This document shows positions 19,143-27,275 of a stretch of 37,506 bases of DNA, piece by piece. Below the pieces are notes generated by a model, which saw only the letters and a program-made list of their open reading frames with translations, had not been told where the DNA came from and searched no databases. Each line of letters begins with the position of its first letter. Within the stretch, counting starts at the first letter, position 1. Source of the DNA: Actinomycetota bacterium (GTDB lineage Bacteria; Actinomycetota; Acidimicrobiia; Acidimicrobiales; Poriferisodalaceae); NCBI GenBank assembly GCA_002724355.1, contig PBOM01000052.1, forward strand, positions 26,457 to 63,962, read 5' to 3'. Both the position numbers and the translations under genes were made by a program.

Positions 19143-20578
19143 ACCCAGGCTCCATCAGGCACATGTTGTCCGAACGAGTCGCTGCAACGGGACCCCGATG
19201 GCAAAACTTTGAGAGGGTTTGCGAAGCCATCCGGATCGAGTGCTTCTCTCACGAGATCCTGAGTCGCCATGTCGTGAGCGCTAAACAACATTCCCATATA
19301 GTCGCGTTTTTCGAGCCCGATGCCGTGCTCCCCACTCAGCACTCCGCCCGCTTCGATCGAAGCCGTAACTATTGCCCTTCCAGCAGCTTGCACTCTTTCG
19401 AGCACCCCTTTCTCGTCAGCGTCGTAGGCCAGGATGGGGTGGAGATTTCCGTCCCCTGCGTGGAAGACGTTGACGGCGATCAGGTCATAGGCATCTGCAA
19501 TTTGGTAAACCTTTTCGAGGACCTCAACAAGCTTCCCTCGAGGGACGACGGTGTCATGCAGGTAGTAGTCCGGCTTAATTCGAGCGACTGCTCCAAAGGC
19601 ATTCTTCCGCCCTTTCCACAACAAGGCCCTTTCAGCATCGTCAGCTGCAACGCGCACGCTCCCCACCTGATGATGTTCTGCGACTGCGCGCACAACCTCA
19701 ACGCCATGCTCCACTCCGCCGGGAAGCCCATCCAACTCCACGAGAAGGACTGCGTCAGCTTCGGTGGGATACCCCGCGTTTACGAACGCCTCCACGATTT
19801 CGATAGCTCGCTGGTCCATCATCTCTAGCGCTGCGGGGATTAAACCGGCGGCAATAATCGATGAGACGGCCGCTGCGCCGTCGCGTACGTCGGCGAAATC
19901 CAGGAGCAGAGTGCGGACTTCGGGCGGGTTAGGGGTGAGGCGCACCGCCACTTTCGTTGCTATGCCCATTGTGCCTTCTGAACCGATAAATAGGCCCCGC
20001 AGGTCATAGCCCGGTGACTCAGGGGTCAAGTCCCCTAACAGCGTGACTCGACCGTCGGGAAGAACCACTTCTACTGCCGCGACGTGTGCGCTGGTAACGC
20101 CGTAGGCGAGGCAGTGAGGCCCACCACTATTGTTCGCAACGTTGCCCCCTATCGAACACACCTGTTGGCTGGAAGGGTCGGGTGCGAAATGGAATCCGAG
20201 GGGCGACAGTTCCCGGCTGAGATCCAGATTAAGGACCCCAGGTTCAACCCACGCGATTCGATTGTCGATATCGACGTCGAGAATTTTGTTCATTTTTGCG
20301 GTGGCGATAACTACAGGATCCCCAACCGGAACTGCGCCACCAGCCAAACCCGTCCCCGACCCGCGTGCAAGGAAGGGCCTGTCGTGTTTTCGACAGGCTA
20401 GAACTATCTGTTGAACTTCCTCTGTGTCGATCGGAAGACAGACGATCATGGGGTCGCCTTTCAACACGGAACCGTCTTTGGAGTAGAGCCCCAATTCGAA
20501 GTCCCCATCGCGCGCGCGATCACCCAGAAACGAACGCAGATCTGAAAGAAGCTTCTCGTCAGCAGACTTATGCACCAT
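19139..20578 (-). CDS. glcD: Glycolate oxidase subunit GlcD (FAD-linked)
   Basis: ARGSGTGLAGGAVPVGDPVVIA, CSIGGNVANNSGGPHCLAYG, NVFHAGDGNLHP, LSGEHGIGLEKR. Confidence 0.95.
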   Translation of the reverse strand: MVHKSADEKLLSDLRSFLGDRARDGDFELGLYSKDGSVLKGDPMIVCLPIDTEEVQQIVLACRKHDRPFLARGSGTGLAGGAVPVGDPVVIATAKMNKILDVDIDNRIAWVEPGVLNLDLSRELSPLGFHFAPDPSSQQVCSIGGNVANNSGGPHCLAYGVTSAHVAAVEVVLPDGRVTLLGDLTPESPGYDLRGLFIGSEGTMGIATKVAVRLTPNPPEVRTLLLDFADVRDGAAAVSSIIAAGLIPAALEMMDQRAIEIVEAFVNAGYPTEADAVLLVELDGLPGGVEHGVEVVRAVAEHHQVGSVRVAADDAERALLWKGRKNAFGAVARIKPDYYLHDTVVPRGKLVEVLEKVYQIADAYDLIAVNVFHAGDGNLHPILAYDADEKGVLERVQAAGRAIVTASIEAGGVLSGEHGIGLEKRDYMGMLFSAHDMATQDLVREALDPDGFANPLKVLPSGSRCSDSFGQHVPDGAWV

Positions 20579-20586
20579 GACGAACG

Positions 20587-20593
20587 TATCGTA
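20587..20593. promoter_or_regulatory. Candidate shared symmetric -10 element of a bidirectional promoter
   Basis: TATCGTA: forward TATCGT (GTG 5 nt later at 20598), reverse TACGAT (ATG 9 nt later at 20578). Confidence 0.5.
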
Positions 20594-20597
20594 GGCT

Positions 20598-21350
20598 GTG
20601 AACGTGACGAAGCCCTTAATCGCATCAAATCCTGATCGCGAATGGTTGTCTTACGAAGACCCAAGTGAACACAGGACTTGGCTTTTTGACATAACTTTTC
20701 TTATGAGCAATTGGACTTGCATATACGGGGCCGGCTGTCCCGGCGTTGCATCCGAGCCGGCTCCTGAAGCTCAGTTGGGGTGCTGCACACACGGCGCATA
20801 CATTTCAGACGATTCCGACCTAGCTCATGTTCGTTCTCAGGTCGAACAGCTATCCAGCAGGGTGTGGCAATACAAAGGGCTAGCGAGCGAACTAGGGGGT
20901 CCCTTGTGGCAGGACGATGAGGGATGGTGGCGGACCCGGGTGGTTGATGGCGCCTGCATCTTCCAAAACCGCCCTGAGCACCCGGCTGGTGCCGGATGCG
21001 CATTTCATTATCTGGCCGTTGAATCAGATAGTTCTCCAATGAGCACAAAACCAGAAATTTGTTGGCAAGCTCCGATACGTCGAGAGGACCATGAGACTGT
21101 CACTGGGCACATTTATACGATGGTGCGTGAGTGGGAACGTCGCGACTGGGGAGGAGAGGAGACCGACGTCTGGTGGTGGTGCACCTCTGATGCACAAGCG
21201 CACGTCGCCGCAGAAGCCGTTTACCAGCATATGGAAGAAGAACTAACTGCTGTCTGTGGCACAGTTATCTACGGCTGGTTGCGTTCCGAACTCGACAAGA
21301 GGCGCTCTGAGGCTGTTCCGCTGCCCCACCCCACTGTAAGACGAGCTTAA
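20598..21350 (+). CDS. Conserved uncharacterised Cys-rich protein
   Basis: 250 aa; SNWTCIYGAGCPGV, LGCCTHGAYISDDSD, DGACIFQNR, GAGCAFHYLA, EICWQAPIRR, VWWWCTS; looks like a known actinobacterial hypothetical family. Confidence 0.8.
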   Translation: MNVTKPLIASNPDREWLSYEDPSEHRTWLFDITFLMSNWTCIYGAGCPGVASEPAPEAQLGCCTHGAYISDDSDLAHVRSQVEQLSSRVWQYKGLASELGGPLWQDDEGWWRTRVVDGACIFQNRPEHPAGAGCAFHYLAVESDSSPMSTKPEICWQAPIRREDHETVTGHIYTMVREWERRDWGGEETDVWWWCTSDAQAHVAAEAVYQHMEEELTAVCGTVIYGWLRSELDKRRSEAVPLPHPTVRRA

Positions 21351-21352
21351 AA

Positions 21353-21589
21353 CTAGGTCTCGTCGCTGTCGTTGTCCGTGTCGTCAAAATCCGCGTATTT
21401 TGCCGCTAGGTCCGAGTAGTCATCGTATTTTTCGGCTAAATCGCCATACTGATCGTCGGGCGCGTCTTCCTCTTCTTTCGCGAACAAATCAGGTTCATCG
21501 AAATCGAAGTCTTCAACGGAGAAAGCGGCAGCATTCTCGCGTTGAAATTTTCGCGCCTCTTCGTATCGGCGATGACGACCCTTCTTCAC
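21353..21589 (-). CDS. Small protein with basic N-terminus and acidic repeat C-terminus (possibly DUF3073-like)
   Basis: GTG start at 21589 has SD GAGGAG 6 nt upstream; MKKGRHRRYEEARKFQ...QYGDLAEKYDDYSDLAAKYADFDD. Confidence 0.7.
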   Translation of the reverse strand: MKKGRHRRYEEARKFQRENAAAFSVEDFDFDEPDLFAKEEEDAPDDQYGDLAEKYDDYSDLAAKYADFDDTDNDSDET

Positions 21590-21705
21590 GGATGGCTCCT
21601 CGTTTTCAAACCGCCAAACTCGCGATCGAGGCGCTATCAAAAGGGCAGATCAACGCACAACGATCATCTCTTTTCTAGCAGATTCATACGCGAAAAATTG
21701 AGTGG

Positions 21706-22962
21706 TTAGCGATTGAAAGGCTCTATATTTTTAAAAGTCGTGTTTCCACGCTGTTCAAGCACTAAGCCAGCTTTTTCAAATGCTAGAGCTGCTCGGCCCT
21801 CCACCAGGTCTTTTATCGGTTCACCGACCAAATCGGAGCGCCAACCGGTCGCTAAGCGAGAATTCGGTGAGCCTCGTAAAAAATCATTGATATCTGAACG
21901 CGTGGCGAGTAGCGCTGGATCAAGTGCTTCATCTTTTGCGACTTGCGAGATCCAAGCGGACACCAGAGTTACAGCCGCCCTCAAGTCTTTGTCTAGTTGA
22001 GGACTTTCGTCAGGCTCTAGGGTCGCCAGCTGATCTGGCGAAAGGGCCAGCCCTTTCTCAACTAGTTCGATGATTTCAGTTCCATTTGTGTCTTTGAGAT
22101 AACGACCATCGAAACCTCGTACCGACTTCAGTTCACTTGTTGACCTGGGTGCACGTTGAGCAATTCCCACAAGAGCTAAGTCCGAAAGTACAAAACGGGT
22201 CGGTACGTCACGGCTCTGCGCTGTTCTCTCGCGCCACTCCGCCAAGAGAGCAGCTACGCAGCGAGCCTTACCCGTAAGATGGCGTGCTTCTTTTATGCGG
22301 GTCCAAGCGAGCTCGGGAGCAACGTTGGGTTTCATGCGGTCTCGCATGCGTTGACATTCAGTAGTCGCCCAGTCCTGTCGGTTTAGCTGCTTTAGATCAG
22401 CCAGTAAGCGGTCATGCACCTCGAACAAGTAGCGCACATCGTTAGCGGCGTAATCTCTTTGATTCGGTTTGAGCGGCCGCTCCAACCAATCGGTTAAGCG
22501 GTCCCCCTTGGGTAGCCGAACCCCTGTATAACGCTCGACAAGGGACGACAATGATGGCGTAGTCATTCCAACGAAACCGGCTGCTACCTGGGTGTCGAAT
22601 AGATTCTTCGGCACGGTTCCACAAGCACGTTCCAGTACTTCAAGATCTTGTGCAGCAGCGTGCATAACAAAGGTGGCGTTACTGTCCAAAGCATCCGCTA
22701 AGGGAGCCACGTCTACCTCTAAGGGGTCCACCAGATAAATGTTGTTGCCGATCTGGAGTTGGAGGAGTGCGAGGTTCGGCCAATAGGTTCTCTCTCTGTG
22801 AAATTCAGTGTCGAGCGCAATTCTTGATGCGTTCGCCGCTTCGCTAGCGAGGCCTCCAAAAGCGGTTGAGTCTCGGATCCACGCGTAGTCTGCGGAGTGG
22901 TTATCCGTGGGCGTTGTGTCAGGAGATGATTTGTAGCCAGCCAACGTCCTTCGGCGCGTCAC
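21706..22962 (-). CDS. rnd: Ribonuclease D
   Basis: ALDTEFHRERTYWPNLALLQLQ, HAAAQDLEVLERACG, LFDTQVAAGFVGM, DYAANDVRYLFEVHDRL; start proposed at GTG 22962 (GTGA overlap with rhodanese stop), ORF track gives 23001. Confidence 0.93.
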   Translation of the reverse strand: MTRRRTLAGYKSSPDTTPTDNHSADYAWIRDSTAFGGLASEAANASRIALDTEFHRERTYWPNLALLQLQIGNNIYLVDPLEVDVAPLADALDSNATFVMHAAAQDLEVLERACGTVPKNLFDTQVAAGFVGMTTPSLSSLVERYTGVRLPKGDRLTDWLERPLKPNQRDYAANDVRYLFEVHDRLLADLKQLNRQDWATTECQRMRDRMKPNVAPELAWTRIKEARHLTGKARCVAALLAEWRERTAQSRDVPTRFVLSDLALVGIAQRAPRSTSELKSVRGFDGRYLKDTNGTEIIELVEKGLALSPDQLATLEPDESPQLDKDLRAAVTLVSAWISQVAKDEALDPALLATRSDINDFLRGSPNSRLATGWRSDLVGEPIKDLVEGRAALAFEKAGLVLEQRGNTTFKNIEPFNR

Positions 22963-23276
22963 TGTGGTCCACATTCCACTGGGAGCTCGGCGTCTAGCCA
23001 AGCAAGAATTCCCCCTGTGACGTTGACAGCGTCAATCCCCTGAACGCGTAGATACTCGCAAGCGTTAGCGCTTCTAACGCCGCTACGGCAAATCACGTAC
23101 ACGGAAGGACCAGTAGCGATTTCATCTATTCGATCGACGACTTGGCCTAATGGAATGAGGTAACTCCCAGCAAGGTGTGCCTCGTCCCATTCATCGGGCT
23201 CGCGTACATCTATGACCTGAGCCCCTGTTTCCAAGCGGGTAGCTAAGTCTTCCGCAGAAATTTCAGGGATTGTCAT
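22959..23276 (-). CDS. Rhodanese-like domain protein
   Basis: VIDVREPDEWDEAHLAGSYLIPLGQ, active-site VICRSGVRS; SD GAGGTGA upstream. Confidence 0.95.
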   Translation of the reverse strand: MTIPEISAEDLATRLETGAQVIDVREPDEWDEAHLAGSYLIPLGQVVDRIDEIATGPSVYVICRSGVRSANACEYLRVQGIDAVNVTGGILAWLDAELPVECGPQ

Positions 23277-23310
23277 TGGCTCACCTCAACTTGAGAGGAT
23301 AGCCCGACCT

Positions 23311-23871
23311 CTACCTTCTTGAGAGGTTCAGTATCTGCACGACCTCCTGAAGTTCTTGGGGCGTGTTGACGTTCCGAACTTCATCTTCGTTTGCTGCCAC
23401 AGTGTCGAAATTCTCTGCTGTAAGGACATGCTTCGGACCCCTGGCGCCCTGTTCATATCCGATCTTCAAAATTTCAGCCACAGTTTTCTTGTATAAGCCA
23501 ATTAGCGGCTGGAGACGTTGACTCTGCGCCAACACGACAGGCTTTTCGGTCTCATTGCCCGCAGCGATGATCCGTTGTATGAGGGCGCCTGAAATTAGTG
23601 GCACGTCGCAAGGACATACAAACACATCCCCGAACGCGTCGACGGCGTCTATCAACGCACTCAATGGTCCCCCCTGGGGTTGAGAATCAGGTAGCCATTG
23701 CAGGCCACTATGCGTTTGGCCTCCGACTGTATAAATGCGATCAATACCTGCCGCTCTCATTGCCGCTGCTGCCCAGTGAACCATTGGTTTGCCAGAAAGC
23801 TCCAGCGATGCTTTATCGCGACCCATTCGTGATGATTTACCCCCACAGAAAATCGCTCCTGTGACAGTCAT
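23311..23871 (-). CDS. mobA: Molybdenum cofactor guanylyltransferase-like (MobA family)
   Basis: MTVTGAIFCGGKSSRMGRDKASLELSGKPMVHW, VFVCPCDVPLIS; ATG at 23871 overlaps the upstream DUF3151-like stop (ATGA). Confidence 0.9.
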   Translation of the reverse strand: MTVTGAIFCGGKSSRMGRDKASLELSGKPMVHWAAAAMRAAGIDRIYTVGGQTHSGLQWLPDSQPQGGPLSALIDAVDAFGDVFVCPCDVPLISGALIQRIIAAGNETEKPVVLAQSQRLQPLIGLYKKTVAEILKIGYEQGARGPKHVLTAENFDTVAANEDEVRNVNTPQELQEVVQILNLSRR

Positions 23872-24308
23872 TCTGTTTCGGGTACTCCAGACGGATCGAG
23901 TTGGCCTAAAAATTCTGCGCACCGCTCCGCTTCGTCTGTCTCTCCAATCGCTTGGGCTGACCGTGCAAGGCCTAAAAGCGCTCGAAGAAATCCGCGGTTA
24001 CTTTCGTGAATCCAGCGGACATAGCCGCTTCCCTTTCAACCTGAGGCTCGTAAGGTGTCAAGGCCTCGGTGGTAACCCACTCTAAAATACGCGTACCGTT
24101 CGATAGTTTCTGTGGAAAGTTGGCCTAGCGCGACCCACGCGTCTAAGTATCTTGGCCACATCGCCGCGACGCGGGCGACAAGTGCCTTTCTCTCACCTTC
24201 GGGAGCGCTTAAAGCCTCAGAGAGGGCTACAACGGCGTTCTCGTCGTAGGTAGCGATAACTGTTTCTGGCAATCTTCCAGCGGAGAGCTGGATTGGCTGT
24301 TCGGACAT
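23868..24308 (-). pseudogene. DUF3151-family gene with one in-frame TGA (24036-24038)
   Basis: Frame continues through TGA: ...YFRVGYHRGLDTLRASG*KGSGYVRWIHESNRGFLRALLGLARSAQAIGETDEAERCAEFLGQLDPSGVPETE-stop(23868-23870). Homologues as recalled carry Trp at the * position. Confidence 0.85.
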
Positions 24309-24317
24309 ACTCTGACT

Positions 24318-25091
24318 TTACCTATGGCTCGCTTGTGAAGTTCCTGAAGCTTCGTTGACAGCGTTTTTGATCATCGCAGCTACAGCCCCGGCATGAGTCA
24401 TAGGAGCGTCATGTCTCGCTTTTGGAACACGCACCAGTGTCCCTCTTCTCGCTTCTTCTACTGTTAGTTCCGCCGCACGCTGAGCATGTGCTCCGGACAA
24501 TTCACCAACACCCGCATGCACCGGTGCTTCTATTTCGCGAATGACGTAGTGCTGAGTTAACTGTGTATTCAACTCTTGAACCATGAGCACCCCTTGTGTT
24601 CGTAGCCGCTCCTGGCTTCGCGTGGGTAGCGCACCCCATCGCTCTTCTCCCACCATACGACGTACAAAATGTTCGGCGGCATCACCCGGATCAACATCCG
24701 CGGATGGTGGGGGTGGCCACCATTCCTCCCATCCTCGGGGAGCTTCGTAAGAGACAACTGCGCGAATCGGTTGCCGTCCTCGAGAGGCCGCAGCTAACGC
24801 GATGCTTCCCCCGTAGCTGTGACCAAAGACGATAGACGGCATCCCATTGATTAGCCGTTCTAGATCCTCAACGTGTTGTTCGAAAGATGTTGGTTGATTA
24901 TCTGAATTTGATCGACCGTACCCTCGACGGTCATAGCGCAAAACCGGATACTCCGCGATGCCGCGGGCTACTCGGATCATTCCAGCGGCACGGTCGACAG
25001 CGCCGTGGACCATCACCACTTGCGGAGAGGTTGGCTTACCGGCGGACCGATATACGGCTAAACCAGCTTCAAGGGTCCACGTTTTGGGCAC
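24318..25091 (-). CDS. Alpha/beta hydrolase
   Basis: VVMVHGAVDRAAG, VLRYDRRGYGRS, IVFGHSYGGSIAL nucleophile elbow. Confidence 0.93.
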   Translation of the reverse strand: MPKTWTLEAGLAVYRSAGKPTSPQVVMVHGAVDRAAGMIRVARGIAEYPVLRYDRRGYGRSNSDNQPTSFEQHVEDLERLINGMPSIVFGHSYGGSIALAAASRGRQPIRAVVSYEAPRGWEEWWPPPPSADVDPGDAAEHFVRRMVGEERWGALPTRSQERLRTQGVLMVQELNTQLTQHYVIREIEAPVHAGVGELSGAHAQRAAELTVEEARRGTLVRVPKARHDAPMTHAGAVAAMIKNAVNEASGTSQASHR

Positions 25092-25094
25092 GAA

Positions 25095-26537
25095 TCAGGG
25101 AACTCGAAGAACTCTGAGGGTATCGGTAGCGTGCGTGGCAGCACTTGAACCCGAGACAACGACAACAGTGTCTCCTGAGCGCACTACACCGACGCGAGCA
25201 GCTGTGGCCACGGCTTCTTCCGCTGTAGCTGCCGGTGTTGCTTGTTCGTTGAATACGAGCGGGCGTGTACCCCAAGACAGAGACAACTGATTGGCTGTGC
25301 GGTCGTCGAAGGTCATCCCGAAGAGGGGCACTGTTGGTCGGAAACGTGCAACGCTGCGGACAGTAAATCCTGAACGACTCAAACAGATAATAGCTTCAGC
25401 TTCCGTTTCAGTTGCTGTGCGGGCGGCTGCTGAGGTGAGGGCATCAGTCACTCGTAGATATGCCGCATCTGATTTAGCTCTCCGTCGAATCGCTTGAATG
25501 TGCTCACCCCAGGCTTCATAGCTAAATTTTTCGTCAGCGCGGGCAGTGATTCGCGCCATGGTCTTCACGGAATTAATCGGGTCCCGCCCTATTGCTGTTT
25601 CCCCACTGAGCATGACAGCTGATGTGCCGTCGAAGACAGCGTTCGCGATGTCTGACGCTTCAGCTCGAGTCGGTGTGGGTGCAGAAACCATTGACTCGAG
25701 CATCTGGGTGGCTGTGATCGCTGGTCGACCAAGAGCGATGCATTCTTGGATGATGTGTTTCTGGAGATGTGGAAGTTCCTCGATGTCTGCTTCTGAACCG
25801 AGGTCTCCTCGAGCAACCATGACTGCGCCGGAAGCTTCAATAATGCCTTCAAGGTTCAACACCGCTGCCTTAGTTTCAATCTTGGCGATGATCATTGGTC
25901 CACGTGGAGCGGGCTCAACGCCCAGTCGTCGAATATCGTGCGCCGACCGAACGAAGGATACAGCGACCATGTCGGTTCCCAGTTCGACGAAGGTATCTAG
26001 AAGAGTCAGATCTTGGTCTGTGGGTGAACTCAGCCTTAGGCGGTCTGAAGGCACGTGAAGGCCCGGTCGGCCTTCGAGTCGGCCTCCATGAACGACTCTG
26101 GCTTTCAATCTGTCCCCTTCTCGTTCCTCCACTCTTACGACTACGTTTCCGTCGGCGAACGACAAGCTGTCACCTGGTTGGACGTCTTGGAGAAGGTTCG
26201 GGTAGTCCACGGTGATGATGTCAGCGGTGCTTACATCGCCTTCGACGGCTAGGGACATTTGCGCGTCTTCGAGCAGCTCTACACCACCGTTATCAAAGGG
26301 TGCGCAGCGGATCTTTGGACCTGGGAGATCGACGACAATCCCGACATGTTTTCCGAGCTCGCTGGCGACTGATCGCACCATGCGGAATTTCTCGACTTGC
26401 TCATCAAGAGTGCCATGAGCGAGCCCGATCCGAGCTACATCCATACCAGCTTCGATCATTCCCCGTAGTGTCGACTCGCTTTGAGAAGCTGGGCCAATGG
26501 TGGCAATGATTTTCGTGCGACGTGCCATTCCGTCCAC
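25095..26537 (-). CDS. pyk: Pyruvate kinase (divergent K+-site residues)
   Basis: TKIIATIGPAS, IIAKIETKAAVLNLEGIIEASGAVMVARGDLG, ATQMLESM, GTSAVMLSGETA; GTG 26537 has SD GAGGAGG 9 nt upstream (ATG 26528 is an alternative). Confidence 0.94.
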   Translation of the reverse strand: MDGMARRTKIIATIGPASQSESTLRGMIEAGMDVARIGLAHGTLDEQVEKFRMVRSVASELGKHVGIVVDLPGPKIRCAPFDNGGVELLEDAQMSLAVEGDVSTADIITVDYPNLLQDVQPGDSLSFADGNVVVRVEEREGDRLKARVVHGGRLEGRPGLHVPSDRLRLSSPTDQDLTLLDTFVELGTDMVAVSFVRSAHDIRRLGVEPAPRGPMIIAKIETKAAVLNLEGIIEASGAVMVARGDLGSEADIEELPHLQKHIIQECIALGRPAITATQMLESMVSAPTPTRAEASDIANAVFDGTSAVMLSGETAIGRDPINSVKTMARITARADEKFSYEAWGEHIQAIRRRAKSDAAYLRVTDALTSAAARTATETEAEAIICLSRSGFTVRSVARFRPTVPLFGMTFDDRTANQLSLSWGTRPLVFNEQATPAATAEEAVATAARVGVVRSGDTVVVVSGSSAATHATDTLRVLRVP

Positions 26538-26642
26538 GGTACCGAGCCTCCTCAAAAAGACCAGAAGAATTTCTAGTGTTCATCTGATCGTCACCATCAA
26601 AGAAGTAGCTATTCCTGTCCCGAACCTCCTATCGTCGCTCAA

Positions 26643-27263
26643 ATGGAGTTAATTTTCGTTCGCCACGGAAGGCCTGAGCACGTACAGACTTCTGATGGCA
26701 GCCCCGCAGATCCCCCATTGGCGGAGGTTGGGCATCTCCAAGCAGCAGCGGTAGCACAGTGGCTGAAAGAAGAAACGGTTGACCATATCTACAGCAGCCC
26801 CATGCGTCGGGCGATGGAAACTGCAAAGCCCATCGAAGAAGCCTTAGGGCTCAGTGTCACTATCCGGGAACACCTAAGCGAATTTGATCGCAATTCGAGT
26901 TCCTATGTACCGATGGAGATCTTGAAGGAGGTCAATCGGCGAGCCTGGGAGCGCATGGCGTCCGGCGCGGTTAGCGACTCAACAGATTCCATGCACACAT
27001 GGCGCGACTCGGTGCTTGGCGAGGTTGAACACCTGATCGAGCACCACTCAGGGCAGCGAGTTGTTGTTGTATGCCATGGAGGCGTAATCAACGCCTATCT
27101 AGCTTTTTGCCTGTCCATCGACGAACGTGAGTTCATGAAATTCGATGTTGATTACACATCAGTAACTCGCGTCCTCGCGTCAAGCACTGGACACCGAAGT
27201 GTTAAATCCGTTAACGAGACCACTCACTTCCGGGGACAGCCCCATCTGTCTATCCGTGATTAG
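26643..27263 (+). CDS. Histidine phosphatase (phosphoglycerate-mutase-like) family protein
   Basis: LIFVRHGRPEHV, IYSSPMRRAMETAKPI, VVVVCHGGVINAYL. Confidence 0.93.
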   Translation: MELIFVRHGRPEHVQTSDGSPADPPLAEVGHLQAAAVAQWLKEETVDHIYSSPMRRAMETAKPIEEALGLSVTIREHLSEFDRNSSSYVPMEILKEVNRRAWERMASGAVSDSTDSMHTWRDSVLGEVEHLIEHHSGQRVVVVCHGGVINAYLAFCLSIDEREFMKFDVDYTSVTRVLASSTGHRSVKSVNETTHFRGQPHLSIRD

Positions 27264-27275
27264 CGAGGGGCTCTC

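Noticed and set aside
23285-23295. Palindrome CTCAACTTGAG over the rhodanese SD
   Set aside because: Only an 11-bp palindrome with a single-base centre, unlikely to form a stable hairpin; probably chance.
23872-23922. N-terminal extension of the mobA ORF (MRRIFRPTRSVWSTRNR)
   Set aside because: It overlaps the DUF3151-like coding frame; the MobA family starts at MTVTGAIFCGGKSSRMG and the ATGA overlap fits.
23868-24308. Genome-wide TGA=Trp recoding as explanation of the in-frame TGA
   Set aside because: TGA clearly ends other genes here (ferredoxin 5534, HxlR 14364, glcF 17068), and Trp is encoded by TGG elsewhere, including in the same gene.
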